NCBI GenBank assembly: GCA_049657775.1
Contig: JBASNZ010000099.1
Span: 1 to 51,737, forward strand
Source: JBASNZ01 sp049657775
GTDB taxonomy: Bacteria; Actinomycetota; Coriobacteriia; Anaerosomatales; Anaerosomataceae
Direction of reading: 5' to 3'
DNA: 51,737 bases
Part shown: positions 1 to 8,970 of the stretch, piece after piece
How positions within the stretch are numbered: the stretch's first letter is position 1
Layout of the letters: the number at the start of each line of letters is the position of its first letter
The notes under the pieces: generated by a model
What the model was told of the DNA's origin: nothing
The model's database searches: none
Seen by the model: the letters and a program-made list of their open reading frames with translations, nothing else
Translations under genes and position numbers: made by a program

Positions 1-936
1 GCGCAGCCCCTCCCGGATGCCCGCGACGCTTGCGCCCGCGGCGTGTGCAGCGGCCGCGGCGGCGAGCGCGTTGCTCACGTTGTGGTCGCCCTTGATCTTC
101 AGTTCGTCCACGCCCACGAGTTCCACGGCGACATCGCCGCACGCAAGCGTGAGCATGCCGCCCGCAACCGTCGCACCGCGCTCGAACGCGCGGGACCGGC
201 TCACGCGACATACGTCCACGCCGCTTGCCGCAAGCGCGTCGGCGTACGGCGCCGAACCCGGATCGTCCACGTCCACGATCGCCGTGTCTCCGGTGGTCTG
301 GTTGGCGAACACGCGGGCCTTATCGGCCGCGTATGCCTCGAGCGAGCCGTGATAGTCGATGTGATCCGGCGTGATGTTGAGCAACACGGACACCCGCGGA
401 TGAAAGCGCTCGGTCAGCATGAGTTGGAAGCTGGACACTTCGGCCACAAGCACGGTCGCCGGACCGGCGCCCGCCGCCACAGTCGTGGCCGCGTAGCCGA
501 TGTTACCGACCGTCTCGACCGGCAGCCCGGACGTCTCCAGCAGATGCGCAGTGAGCGCCGTGGTGGTCGTCTTGCCGTTCGTTCCCGTGATCGCCACCCA
601 CGGTGAGCGCGACACGCGGTACGCCAGCTCGATCTCGCCGATCACCGGTGCGCCGGTCGCCTGAGCCGAGACCATGATGGCGCTCGAGGGCGGGATGCCC
701 GGACTTGCGACGATGAGGTCCGCATCAGCGGGGACGTGGTCGATGCCAAGTAGCACCTCGGCGCCCACGGAACGCAGGCCCTCGGCGAGTGCAGCCAGTG
801 CCGGCGTGTCCGCGCCGTCAACGACGGTCACCCGTACGCCCTCGCCGTTGGCGTGGCAGGTGAGGTACTCGGCTACCGAGCGGCCCGAACGGCCGAGCCC
901 GAGCACGACAACGTGTCCTTTGATCTCCTCGGCCAC
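1..936 (-). CDS. murD: UDP-N-acetylmuramoylalanine-D-glutamate ligase MurD (C-terminus beyond the window)
   Basis: Cytoplasmic Mur ligase that adds D-glutamate to UDP-MurNAc-L-Ala. The first 312 codons are visible and the remainder, roughly 130 to 140 residues, lies beyond position 1. The protein opens with a dinucleotide-fold-like loop GLGRSG at residues 13-18 and has the Mur-ligase ATP loop GTNGKTTT at 118-125. The central-domain signature NITPDHIDYH is near residue 200. The chosen start is GTG at 936, six bases after the mraY stop, preceded by an AGGCGGG-like ribosome site. It is the last visible gene of the mraZ-to-murD run, so ftsW and murG would be expected next. Identity is secure; the start is likely but not proven. 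Confidence 0.93.
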   Translation of the reverse strand, partial: MAEEIKGHVVVLGLGRSGRSVAEYLTCHANGEGVRVTVVDGADTPALAALAEGLRSVGAEVLLGIDHVPADADLIVASPGIPPSSAIMVSAQATGAPVIGEIELAYRVSRSPWVAITGTNGKTTTTALTAHLLETSGLPVETVGNIGYAATTVAAGAGPATVLVAEVSSFQLMLTERFHPRVSVLLNITPDHIDYHGSLEAYAADKARVFANQTTGDTAIVDVDDPGSAPYADALAASGVDVCRVSRSRAFERGATVAGGMLTLACGDVAVELVGVDELKIKGDHNVSNALAAAAAAHAAGASVAGIREGLR

Positions 937-942
937 GCCCGC

Positions 943-1995
943 CTACTTCCGCATCGCACTGACAAAGTACAGGGCAAACCCGGCACCGGCCATGATGCCG
1001 GTGACGATCCAGAAGCGGACCATGACCTTGGTCTCGCTCCACCCCTTCATCTCAAAGTGGTGGTGGATCGGCGCCATGCGGAATATCCGCTTGCCCGTGA
1101 GCTTGAAGGACGCCACCTGCAGAACCACCGAGAGGGTCTCAACAAGGTAGATGCCACCGATGAGCAACAGCAGGAACTCCGTCTTGGTGACGATGGCGAG
1201 GCTTGCGATAGCGGCGCCCAGGCCAAGCGAGCCGGTATCTCCCATGAAGATGTCGGCGGGATAGCTGTTGTACCAAAGGAACCCGACGCAGGCGCCCGCG
1301 ATCGTTGCGGCAAGCAGCGAGACCTGCAGCGAGTCCTGGCGAAACGCGATCGCCGCGTAGGCGAGCATCACGATCATGACCGTTCCGGCCGCCAGGCCGT
1401 CCAGGCCATCGGTCAGGTTAACGGCGTTGCTCTCGCCGACCACCATGAACCACACGAGTCCCACGTAGACCCACGGGACGATGACCGTGAAGCTGCCGAA
1501 ATGCAGGGTGCTCGAGATAATGCCCAGGTCGAGCGAGCCCATGAGCGGCACGGCCACATGGGTGTCCAGGTGCGCCCAGTTCACGGCCGCCAGCGCCACG
1601 AACAGTGCGACCGCCGCCTGGCCCGCGATCTTCGACCTCGGCTTGAGGCCGAGAGAACGCTCGTGCACCACCTTGGCGTAGTCGTCTATGAAGCCCAGAA
1701 GGCCGCACGCGATCATCGCGATGAGCGGGATAAGTCCAAGGCGGCCGACCTCTCCCATCGCAAAGTAGACCACGGAGACCACGATGAGTATGAGCACGCC
1801 GCCCATCGTGGGCGTGCCCTGCTTGACGAGGTGTCCCTGCGGACCGTCGGCGCGAACCTGCTGACCGATGTTGCGATAGCGCAGCAGCCGGATCCACAGC
1901 GGAAAGAGCGACGCCGCCACAACGAGCGCAACCACGGCCGCCAGAAAGACCTGGTAGGTCGGGTACCGAGCGATATTAGGTATAAAGCTAAACAT
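943..1995 (-). CDS. mraY: Phospho-N-acetylmuramoyl-pentapeptide transferase MraY
   Basis: Integral membrane enzyme that moves phospho-MurNAc-pentapeptide from UDP to undecaprenyl phosphate, making lipid I. At 350 residues it has normal family length, with about ten hydrophobic segments. The family motifs are all present: the aspartate pair in LLGFIDDYAK, NAVNLTDGLDGLA, FMGDTGSL, and the histidine motif PIHHHFEMKGW near the C-terminus. The ATG lies inside the last codons of murF (8-base overlap), implying coupled translation. A second, divergent member of the same superfamily lies at 20521-21576; only this one carries the complete MraY histidine motif. Confidence 0.97.
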   Translation of the reverse strand: MFSFIPNIARYPTYQVFLAAVVALVVAASLFPLWIRLLRYRNIGQQVRADGPQGHLVKQGTPTMGGVLILIVVSVVYFAMGEVGRLGLIPLIAMIACGLLGFIDDYAKVVHERSLGLKPRSKIAGQAAVALFVALAAVNWAHLDTHVAVPLMGSLDLGIISSTLHFGSFTVIVPWVYVGLVWFMVVGESNAVNLTDGLDGLAAGTVMIVMLAYAAIAFRQDSLQVSLLAATIAGACVGFLWYNSYPADIFMGDTGSLGLGAAIASLAIVTKTEFLLLLIGGIYLVETLSVVLQVASFKLTGKRIFRMAPIHHHFEMKGWSETKVMVRFWIVTGIMAGAGFALYFVSAMRK

Positions 1996-3400
1996 GAGGT
2001 TGAATGATGCCTTCCACGACTCGTTCCAGACCCATCACCCGGGAGGCTTTCACCAGCACCACGTCTCCCGCTTCCAGTAGATCGTCGAGCACTTCGCTTG
2101 CCTCGTCCGCCGTCCCGCACGGCCGGACGTTCTCGGCGGCCACGCCCGCGGCAATGGCGCCGTCGGCGATCCTCTTCGCCCGCTCACCCACCGTGACGAG
2201 GACGTCAACGCTGCCCTCGGCGACGACCTCACCAAGCTTGAAGTGCGCCAGCTCGGTCAGAGAGCCCAGCTCAGCCATGTCGCCGAGCACGGCGACCCTG
2301 CGACCGCGAGCGGGAATGTCAGCGAGAGCGCCAAGCGCCGCGCGCATCGACGTCGGGTTTGCATTGTACGCGTCGTTGATGATGGTGACATCGGTCGCGC
2401 TCTGGAATATCTCCATGCGCATGTGAGTGAACGTTGCCTCCTCGAGGCCACGCACGACATCCTCAAGGCTCACCTCGAGGTAGAGGCCTATGGCTGCCGA
2501 GGCGAGCGCATTGTACACGTTGTGGCGCCCGGGGATAGGGAGCGTGATCTCCGCGCACCCCTGCTCGACTTCGAGCGTGAAGACCGGATTGCCACGCTCG
2601 TTCACACCGATGCCGGTCGCGCGCACGTCGCACGCGTCGCTCAGCCCGTACCGGGTGATCGCCGCCGACGTCCGCTCCGCGATCGCGTCTGACCACGAGT
2701 CGTCACCGTTGAGGAACACCCGACCGCGCTCCGGAATCGCCTCGGCAAGCTCACCCTTCGCGTCAGCGATGGCCTGCTCGCTCCCAAGTATCTCAACGTG
2801 GCTCACACCCACGTTGGTGATGAGCCCCGCCGTGGGCTTGACGATGCCGGCGAGAGCGGTGATCTGGCCAGGTCCACGCATGGCCATCTCGACGACGAGC
2901 GCGCCGGTCTCGGCGCCCGCCTCCATCACGGTCAGCGGCACGCCAAGTTCGTTGTTGCGATTGCCCTCGGTGGCCACCACGTTCATGCGCGTGCTCAGCA
3001 CCGAGCGTAGGAAGTCCTTGGTGGTGGTCTTTCCGGTAGAACCCGTCACTCCGATGACGGGGCACATCAACCGGTCGCGGTGATACGTCGCAAGCACCTG
3101 CACGGCGGCCGACCCGTCCGGCACGAGGATGAGGGCCACATCGTGGCGGCGTGATGAGGCCAGCGTGTCCCGGATGTTCTCGTCATCGCGAGTGACCACG
3201 ATCGCCCTGGCGCCCGCTTCGAGCGCGGCGCCGATGTAGTCGTGTCCGTCCGCATGCTCGCCGACAAAGGCGACGAACGCGGACCCTGGCGTCACCTCAC
3301 GCGAGTCTATCGCCAGGCCGTTGACCATCGTGCGGTCCTCGCCGACGAGCAGCTGCCCGCCCGTGAGCTCGACCAGACGTCCCACCGGAAGCGTCAGCAT
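1988..3400 (-). CDS. murF: UDP-N-acetylmuramoyl-tripeptide-D-alanyl-D-alanine ligase MurF
   Basis: Cytoplasmic ligase that adds the D-Ala-D-Ala dipeptide to complete the wall pentapeptide precursor. Its 470 residues comprise an N-terminal substrate domain, the ATP loop GVTGSTGKTT at 117-126, and the C-terminal Mur ligase domain with NDAYNANPTSMRAAL, a MurF hallmark. The ATG at 3400 overlaps the murE stop by 7 bases and is preceded by GAGGAAG, so it is coupled to murE. Its own 3' end overlaps mraY. Nothing unusual is seen. Confidence 0.97.
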   Translation of the reverse strand: MLTLPVGRLVELTGGQLLVGEDRTMVNGLAIDSREVTPGSAFVAFVGEHADGHDYIGAALEAGARAIVVTRDDENIRDTLASSRRHDVALILVPDGSAAVQVLATYHRDRLMCPVIGVTGSTGKTTTKDFLRSVLSTRMNVVATEGNRNNELGVPLTVMEAGAETGALVVEMAMRGPGQITALAGIVKPTAGLITNVGVSHVEILGSEQAIADAKGELAEAIPERGRVFLNGDDSWSDAIAERTSAAITRYGLSDACDVRATGIGVNERGNPVFTLEVEQGCAEITLPIPGRHNVYNALASAAIGLYLEVSLEDVVRGLEEATFTHMRMEIFQSATDVTIINDAYNANPTSMRAALGALADIPARGRRVAVLGDMAELGSLTELAHFKLGEVVAEGSVDVLVTVGERAKRIADGAIAAGVAAENVRPCGTADEASEVLDDLLEAGDVVLVKASRVMGLERVVEGIIQPHV

Positions 3401-4848
3401 AGCTTCCTCAACTCCTCCCGGGCGACCTCACGGTCGTCAAAGTGCACCGTCCGGTCCGAGAAGATCTGATAGTCTTCGTGCCCTTTGCCGGCCAGCAGTA
3501 CCGCATCCCCGGCCTGGGCCTCGCCGAGCGCGCTCGAGATCGCCGCTCGGCGGTCGACCTCCACGCGGTAGGAACCGCCGGCCTCACGCACGCCGTCCTC
3601 GATCTGCAGGATGATCCCCACCGGGTCCTCGCTGCGTGGGTTGTCGCTTGTGATGACGACCTCATCGGCCAGCCTGCCCGCCGCCGAGCCCATCATGACC
3701 CGCTTGTCGGGGTCGCGGTCTCCGCCACAGCCGAAGACGACGATGACCCGGCCCGGCGTGACCGCACGCACGGACTCGATCGCTTTGGCGAGTGAGTCGG
3801 GCGTGTGTGCGTAGTCGACCAGAACGGTGAACTCCTGGCCCTCATCTATGCGCTCCAGGCGCCCCGGAACCTGTGGAGCGTGCTCCAGGCCTTCCACAAC
3901 CGTTTCAAGGCCTATACCAAGCGCCAGGGCGCTTCCTGCGGCTACGAGCGCGTTCTCGACGTTATAGGCGCCGGCGAGCGGTAAGAGAACGCGTGCCGAA
4001 CCGTGGGGCGTTACCAGCGTGAACGACGTGGAGACCGGGCCCGACTGCTCGTCTGTCGCGCGAACGGTCGCACCCGCGGTACGGCCCACCGTGACCGACG
4101 CCTCGAGGGCCGTCGCCAGCTCCAGACCTGCCGGGTCGTCGATGTTGATCACGCGCGCGCGTACATCCATGGAGGTGAACAGCCGGCGCTTCACCGCCCA
4201 GTACTCCTCGAGTGTGTGGTGGTAGTCCAGGTGGTCCTGGGTGAGGTTGGTGAACGCCGCTACGGCAAACGTGGTGCCGTCCACCCGCCCAAGATCGATC
4301 GCGTGCGAGGAGACCTCCATCGACACGCCCGTAACGCCGACATCTCGCATCTCGGCGAACAGGCGCTGCAGGTCGGCCGACTCCGGCGTGGTGCGCGACG
4401 ATCCGCGTCGCGCGCCGGCCACTCGCGTCTCCACGGTGCCGATAAGGCCGGTAAGGCGCCCGTCGGCCCTGAGGATGCTGTCCAGCAGGTACGCGGTGGT
4501 CGTCTTGCCGTTGGTGCCGGTGATGCCCACCACGTCAAGGGAGCGGGTCGGGAAGCCATGGTAGCGCGCCGAGGCCAACGCGAGCGCCCGTCGGGAGCTA
4601 TCGACGACAGCCATCGGCACGTCCAGACCGGGCAGGAGGCGCTCCCCCACCAGAGCGACGGCACCTCTGGCGACGGCGTCCGCGGCAAAGTCGTGACCGT
4701 CGGCTCGAAAGCCCGGGATGCAGAAGAACACGTCACCGGGGGTGACGTGGTCCGAGCGGTATGCGACGCCGGTCACGGGCACGTCATCGCCCGTCAGCTC
4801 GACTCGCTCTGCGTCGCTCAACAGCGCTGTTAAGGTCGTCTTCTCCAC
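3394..4848 (-). CDS. murE: UDP-N-acetylmuramoyl-tripeptide synthetase MurE, probably meso-diaminopimelate type
   Basis: Adds the third residue to UDP-MurNAc-L-Ala-D-Glu. The 484-residue protein has the ATP loop GTNGKTT at 111-117, the carbamylated-lysine region YWAVKRR around Lys220, and DNPR at 402-405. In characterised MurE enzymes DNPR marks meso-diaminopimelate specificity, so a DAP-type wall is inferred. The start is GTG at 4848 with AGGA four bases upstream. A 56-base gap separates it from ftsI, the largest within this operon, and that gap holds a candidate internal promoter (4876-4884). Confidence 0.96.
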   Translation of the reverse strand: MEKTTLTALLSDAERVELTGDDVPVTGVAYRSDHVTPGDVFFCIPGFRADGHDFAADAVARGAVALVGERLLPGLDVPMAVVDSSRRALALASARYHGFPTRSLDVVGITGTNGKTTTAYLLDSILRADGRLTGLIGTVETRVAGARRGSSRTTPESADLQRLFAEMRDVGVTGVSMEVSSHAIDLGRVDGTTFAVAAFTNLTQDHLDYHHTLEEYWAVKRRLFTSMDVRARVINIDDPAGLELATALEASVTVGRTAGATVRATDEQSGPVSTSFTLVTPHGSARVLLPLAGAYNVENALVAAGSALALGIGLETVVEGLEHAPQVPGRLERIDEGQEFTVLVDYAHTPDSLAKAIESVRAVTPGRVIVVFGCGGDRDPDKRVMMGSAAGRLADEVVITSDNPRSEDPVGIILQIEDGVREAGGSYRVEVDRRAAISSALGEAQAGDAVLLAGKGHEDYQIFSDRTVHFDDREVAREELRKLC

Positions 4849-4875
4849 TGCGTCCTGCCGCTCGGAAACCCACCG

Positions 4876-4884
4876 ATTCTAGCA
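4876..4884 (-). promoter_or_regulatory. Candidate extended -10 promoter ahead of murE
   Basis: On the minus strand the ftsI-murE gap reads TGC followed by TAGAAT, an extended -10 element ending 27 bases before the murE GTG. No good -35 hexamer lies 16-18 bases upstream, as is common with extended -10 promoters. The same TAGAAT hexamer recurs ahead of aroC, the BMP-family binding-protein gene and the plus-strand small gene. It may give the murE-murD half of the operon its own transcription. Sequence-only call. Confidence 0.35.
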
Positions 4885-4904
4885 CAGCCCTTATCGTCCC
4901 ACGC

Positions 4905-6704
4905 TCAGTCGTCGCCCCCCTGTGAACCGCTCGTTACCGCTGCCGTCGTCACCGAAGACCCCGTGCTCGTCTTCGGCTTGGCCACGCTCGGCGGGATCTG
5001 GAGGTGCGACATGCAAAACGCCGCCAGCTTCGAGAACGTCGGAGCCGCGACGGTACCGCCATAGATGGAGTTCGAGGGCTCGTCGAGGAGAACCACGATG
5101 AGCACGGCGGGATCTTCCGCGGGGACGAATCCCGAGAAGGACGCAACGTACTTGTCCTTGGCATAGCCCGCAACGCCATCGGTGCGCGCCTTCTGCGCCG
5201 TACCGGTCTTGCCGGCGACGGTGTAGCCCTTGACCTTCGCGCCGGCCCCGGTGCCCTCGGTGACGACCTCAGCCAGTACGTCGCGCATCTGCGCCGCCGT
5301 CGCGGCAGACAGCACGCGCTTCTTGGGCCACACGACTTCTTGTTCGGGAGAGTCCGGCGTCGAGTCCAGGAAGTGCGGCGTTACGAGTTCACCGCCGTTG
5401 GCGATGACCGCAAGCCCGCGGGCCAACTGCAGCGGCGTGACCGAGATGCCCTGGCCGAACGGGATGTTACCGATGGACGACGCCGACCATTGGTCGGGCG
5501 GAGGTAACCAGCCCGCAGCCTCACCCGGGAAGTCCACGCCGGTCTTCTGAGTCAGCCCGAACTTCTCGAAGTAGTCGTATAGCCGCTGCTCCCCGAGCGC
5601 CAGCCCCAGCTTGACCGACCCCACGTTCGAGGAGTTGGTCACGATCTGCGAGAGCGACCAGTGCACGGTACCGCGGCCGTGCGCCTCGTGGATGGTCCGT
5701 CCGCCGACCTTGATCGTCGGAGGCAGCTTGAACATGCTCGACGGGTTGAAGAGTCCCTCTTCGATGACCGCCGCCGCCGTGAACGACTTGATGGTTGAGC
5801 CGGGCTCGTAGGTGTCCACCACAGGCAGGTTACGGAAGCTCTTCGAGTCGGCCGTGGAGTAGTTGTTGGGATCGAACGACGGCGTCGAGGCCATCGCCAG
5901 GATCGCCCCGTTCTGCGGGTCCATGATGATGACCGAGCCGGACTTGGCGCCCCACTTCTCCACGGCCGCCTGGAGCTCCACGGTGGCCTGGTACTGGATG
6001 TCCTTGTCGATAGTGAGCACGAGGTTCTCACCGTCGACCGGGTCCTCCTCCAGCTGAACGCCGCCCGGGATGGGAACGCCGCCCGGCCCCTTCTCGGCGA
6101 CGAGCCTGCCGGGGGTGCCCGCAAGCGCGTCGTCGTAGTACTTCTCCAGACCGGCCAGGCCCTCGTCGTCCACGCCCACAAAGCCGAGCGTCTGGCACGC
6201 AAGTTCTCCCGACGGGTAGACCCGGCGCGAGTCCTCCTGAAAGTAGATGCCCTTGAGATCGAGCGCTTCGAGCGCGGCCGAACGGTCGATGTCGACCTTG
6301 CGCGCGATGTATACGAAGGTGGCCTTCTTGGTGAGTTTGGCCAGGTAGTCGGCCTCATTGCCGCCCAGGATGGATGCGATCGCCTGTGCCGCGCCTTCGG
6401 GGTCCGCCACGCTCGGCGGCACCGCGTAGACGTTGCGGGCCTCCATGCTCACCGCGAGCGGTTCGCCCTCGCGGTCGTAGATCGAGCCGCGCTCGGGCGG
6501 GATCTCCATGTCACGGTGACGCTGATCGAGCGCCATCTTCGCGTACGCGGGGCCCTCGATCACCTGCAACCACACGAGCCGTCCGGCGATAGCGACAAAG
6601 CCCAGCGCCAGGAGACCGAGGAGGACCACATACCTAGCGGACCGCTCTCGCGGTCCGCGTCGTGTCGTCACCCTGGCCTCCTTTGCGCGAGTGGTGCCTC
6701 TCAT
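4905..6704 (-). CDS. ftsI: Division-type penicillin-binding protein (FtsI/PBP2B class transpeptidase)
   Basis: Class B penicillin-binding protein that crosslinks septal peptidoglycan outside the membrane. The 599 residues contain a basic cytoplasmic tail, one membrane segment at about 25-45, a dimerisation/pedestal domain with ERGSIYDREG at 71-80, and a transpeptidase domain. The domain carries the three active-site motifs: STIK (303-306), SSN (358-360) and KTG (499-501). There is no PASTA domain; the tail is a Ser/Thr/Gly-rich stretch. The ATG overlaps the ftsL-like stop as ATGA. Its place between ftsL and murE supports the divisome role over an elongation role. Confidence 0.94.
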   Translation of the reverse strand: MRGTTRAKEARVTTRRGPRERSARYVVLLGLLALGFVAIAGRLVWLQVIEGPAYAKMALDQRHRDMEIPPERGSIYDREGEPLAVSMEARNVYAVPPSVADPEGAAQAIASILGGNEADYLAKLTKKATFVYIARKVDIDRSAALEALDLKGIYFQEDSRRVYPSGELACQTLGFVGVDDEGLAGLEKYYDDALAGTPGRLVAEKGPGGVPIPGGVQLEEDPVDGENLVLTIDKDIQYQATVELQAAVEKWGAKSGSVIIMDPQNGAILAMASTPSFDPNNYSTADSKSFRNLPVVDTYEPGSTIKSFTAAAVIEEGLFNPSSMFKLPPTIKVGGRTIHEAHGRGTVHWSLSQIVTNSSNVGSVKLGLALGEQRLYDYFEKFGLTQKTGVDFPGEAAGWLPPPDQWSASSIGNIPFGQGISVTPLQLARGLAVIANGGELVTPHFLDSTPDSPEQEVVWPKKRVLSAATAAQMRDVLAEVVTEGTGAGAKVKGYTVAGKTGTAQKARTDGVAGYAKDKYVASFSGFVPAEDPAVLIVVLLDEPSNSIYGGTVAAPTFSKLAAFCMSHLQIPPSVAKPKTSTGSSVTTAAVTSGSQGGDD

Positions 6705-7231
6705 CTGCCCGTCGCGAGACCCATGTCGCCAACGAGCAGCACCTGCGCCTCGCCCGCGGCGAGGTCCATTACCGTCGACATGGCCGCAGCCAGGACCCCG
6801 GAGTCCTTGGCCCCTTCGGCTGATCCGGGTTTTGCCTCCTCGTCAGCGAGCGTGATGTAGCGAACGCTCCCCGCTTTGGTCATGTTGAGTGTCCCATCGG
6901 CAAGCGCCTGAATGCGTGACGGCGACTGAAGTGCGCTGCGGTTGGCCTCGAGCGACTTGCTCGCGAGTTCCTCGGCCTTGATCGACGCCTGGAGCTCCAT
7001 CGTGTCGATGGCGTCCTCGGCGGCCTGTACGGCCAGCGCGATCCGGAGGAGGCCGACACACGCAAGAACGACCATCGCCGCGCAGCAGATCTGGAACACC
7101 AGCGGCGAACGCTTGGTGCGGGTACGGGAGCGCGCGCGTCCACCCGGTGCGGGTGACGCTGTGACGAGCCGCAATGCCGGCCGCTTGACCACGGGGTGCC
7201 CGTGATCGAGCTTTCGAGCCGCGACTGCCAC
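6701..7231 (-). CDS. ftsL: FtsL-like divisome protein
   Basis: A 176-residue bitopic protein: a basic, Arg/Lys-rich cytoplasmic tail of about 45 residues, one membrane segment at about 47-68, then a predicted coiled coil (AEDAIDTMELQASIKAEELA). This is the FtsL architecture, and the position between rsmH and ftsI is the canonical ftsL slot. FtsL proteins diverge strongly in sequence, so the call rests on topology and context. The extracytoplasmic part continues about 75 residues beyond the coil, longer than a minimal FtsL. Start GTG at 7231 with GGAGGA seven bases upstream; the stop overlaps ftsI. Confidence 0.8.
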   Translation of the reverse strand: MAVAARKLDHGHPVVKRPALRLVTASPAPGGRARSRTRTKRSPLVFQICCAAMVVLACVGLLRIALAVQAAEDAIDTMELQASIKAEELASKSLEANRSALQSPSRIQALADGTLNMTKAGSVRYITLADEEAKPGSAEGAKDSGVLAAAMSTVMDLAAGEAQVLLVGDMGLATGR

Positions 7232-7270
7232 CGCACTCTCCTCCCTGGCTGCAACTGCTACTTCGTCTGC

Positions 7271-8206
7271 CTAAAGCTTCTCCGCGCTCCTCAGCTTCGC
7301 GCTTCTGGACCGCGGGTTTACTGCTATCTCCTCCTCGGTGGGGACCACCGGGCGGCGCGTGATGATGCGGAGTACCGGCTTATGTCCACAGGTGCACACG
7401 GGCAGCTCCGGTGGACAGACACATCCCTGCGCGTGCTCGTTGAAGACCTGCTTGACCACGCGATCCTCAAGCGAGTGGTACGAGATCACGACGATCCTCC
7501 CGCCTGGAGCGAGCCAGCGGATCGCTGCCCGCAGTCCTCGCTCGAGCACGTCGATCTCGTGGTTGACCTCGATCCGTAGCGCCTGGAAGGTACGCCGCGC
7601 GGGATGCTTGCCATCCCGGCGTGCCGCGGCGGGGATCGCTGCTTTCACGATGTCCACCAGTTCACCGGTGGTTTGGAGGGGTTGGCGGGCTCGCGCGGCT
7701 ACGATGAATGCTGCGATGCGCGAGGCCCACCGTTCCTCACCGTACTCGCGGATGGTGTGAGTAAGCTGCGTCTCGCTGTACGTATTGATGATGTCGGCCG
7801 CGGTCGGCTGCGATGTCGAGGCGTCCATCCTCATGTCGAGGGGAACGTCCTCCTGGTACGTAAAACCGCGACCGCCGACATCCAATTGGGGAGAAGAGAC
7901 GCCGAGGTCGAAGAGAAAACCATCGACGTACGGCACTTCGGCTTGCACGAGTAATGCGTCCAAATCACCGAAGTTGCCCTTGATGAGGATCGTCTGCCGG
8001 CCGAGGGGTAGTGTGTCGCGTGCTGCGGTGAGTGCGGCATCGTCTTGATCGATCCCTACGAGAATCCCCGTAGGCGCGATAAGCTCCGCTACCCGCTTCG
8101 CGTGTCCTGCCCCGCCCAAGGTACAGTCGACGATGATTGCTCCATCGTGCAGTGATAGGTGCTGCGTCACCTCGGCCGGCAAAACTGGGATGTGCCGGTA
8201 TTCCAT
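7271..8206 (-). CDS. rsmH: 16S rRNA (cytosine1402-N4)-methyltransferase RsmH
   Basis: Class I methyltransferase that modifies C1402 in the ribosomal P site. It is 311 residues from the ATG at 8206; a TTG two codons upstream (8212) is possible but no better supported. The SAM-binding loop reads VDCTLGGAGH near the N-terminus, and the family motif YHSLEDRVVK lies in the C-terminal half. It follows mraZ with an 11-base gap in the standard mraZ-rsmH-ftsL order and is presumably transcribed from the MraZ-box promoter. Confidence 0.96.
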   Translation of the reverse strand: MEYRHIPVLPAEVTQHLSLHDGAIIVDCTLGGAGHAKRVAELIAPTGILVGIDQDDAALTAARDTLPLGRQTILIKGNFGDLDALLVQAEVPYVDGFLFDLGVSSPQLDVGGRGFTYQEDVPLDMRMDASTSQPTAADIINTYSETQLTHTIREYGEERWASRIAAFIVAARARQPLQTTGELVDIVKAAIPAAARRDGKHPARRTFQALRIEVNHEIDVLERGLRAAIRWLAPGGRIVVISYHSLEDRVVKQVFNEHAQGCVCPPELPVCTCGHKPVLRIITRRPVVPTEEEIAVNPRSRSAKLRSAEKL

Positions 8207-8216
8207 TGTCAAGGCC

Positions 8217-8651
8217 CTACAGGATGCCGGATTCGGCCAGTTCCTTCGTCACATCTTCGATGCGCTGTGTGGTCTCGCCGTTATAGGCGGCCCACTTGGC
8301 CGAATCCCACAGTTCGATGCGGTTTCCGTTACCGATCACGGCAACATCGCGCTCGAGACCCGCGAATTCGCGAAGACCCTGCGAAAGCGCGATGCGCCCC
8401 GCCGAGTCAAGATCGGTCTCGATCGCTCCGGAAGTGAAGAACCGGCGGACCTGACGGAATCGAGGATCGAAATCGTCCTGCTCCATCAATCGGTCGACGA
8501 ACGCCTGGTACTCCTCGGCGGACTGGACGTAGAGGCAGTCGCCAAGACCCTTGGCGACAACAAGACGCCCCGTCATCTCCGCCCGATACTTGGCAGGCAG
8601 CGACAGGCGCCCCTTGGCGTCCAGCGTGTGCTGGTACTCGCCTAGAAACAT
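8217..8651 (-). CDS. mraZ: Transcriptional regulator MraZ
   Basis: Ring-forming AbrB-fold DNA-binding protein that autoregulates the division/wall cluster. It is 144 residues from the ATG at 8651. It has two tandem half-domains, each with the MraZ DxxxR signature: DAKGR at 11-15 and DSAGR at 82-86. The frame stays open 31 codons further upstream, but 8651 is preferred because AGGAGGGA lies five bases before it and the family begins MFLGEYQH. The extension would also overlap the operator array. The array of repeats at 8719-8755 is its likely target. Confidence 0.95.
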   Translation of the reverse strand: MFLGEYQHTLDAKGRLSLPAKYRAEMTGRLVVAKGLGDCLYVQSAEEYQAFVDRLMEQDDFDPRFRQVRRFFTSGAIETDLDSAGRIALSQGLREFAGLERDVAVIGNGNRIELWDSAKWAAYNGETTQRIEDVTKELAESGIL

Positions 8652-8718
8652 CCCGTCCCTCCTGGCTCCTCCGGGATCACATTCGGGCACCCCTGCGTGC
8701 CCCGATGGCACAACACTA

Positions 8719-8755
8719 TGCCACTTCATCCCACTTTGCAACACTTTTTCCCACT
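8719..8755 (-). promoter_or_regulatory. MraZ-box array (four heptamers at exact 10-base spacing) overlapping the mraZ promoter
   Basis: Read on the minus strand, four heptamers begin every 10 bases: AGTGGGA (8755-8749), AGTGTTG (8745-8739), AGTGGGA (8735-8729) and AGTGGCA (8725-8719). Known MraZ operators are three or four GTGGG-type repeats with helical-turn spacing upstream of mraZ, so this is very likely the autoregulatory site. A candidate promoter runs through it: TTGCAA at 8741-8736 and an extended -10, TGG plus CATAGT, with CATAGT at 8720-8715. Bound MraZ would therefore block RNA polymerase. Confidence 0.85.
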
Positions 8756-8901
8756 AGGTGACACCCAACGACACGCCGCCCCACCTGACCACTCTCGGCC
8801 CCTCGCCCGCGAACCTTTGACCGCTATGGTGCGTCTGACGAATACAAGGCAGGAATCGGGCGTTGACAGCGGAATAAGGAAGCGACGGACCGCGTGGGCA
8901 G

Positions 8902-8930
8902 TTGCCCGAACGAGGCGCGGGCGATAGAAT
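8902..8930 (+). promoter_or_regulatory. Sigma-70-type promoter for the small membrane protein gene
   Basis: TTGCCC (8902-8907) and TAGAAT (8925-8930) are separated by exactly 17 bases, 40 bases ahead of the ATG at 8971. This is the best-spaced hexamer pair seen in the window and supports real transcription of the very short downstream gene. Confidence 0.6.
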
Positions 8931-8970
8931 CCAGGAGTACCCGCAGGCGCGATGGAGGTGAACAACCCCT

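Larger units (their letters stand above)
8652..8970. other. Divergent intergenic region between mraZ and the 49-codon gene
   Basis: This 319-base non-coding stretch separates two divergent transcription units. The mraZ-proximal part holds the minus-strand leader, the ribosome site and the MraZ-box array (8719-8755). The far part holds a plus-strand promoter (8902-8930) and the GGAGG (8954-8958) of the small gene. The roughly 140 bases between them (8760-8900) show no gene, repeat or strong hairpin that I can see. Confidence 0.7.

Noticed and set aside
853..2007. A 384-codon open frame on the plus strand opposite mraY.
   Set aside because: Its product is rich in His, Arg, Asp and Gln with no recognisable motif; it mirrors the codon pattern of the well-supported mraY on the other strand.
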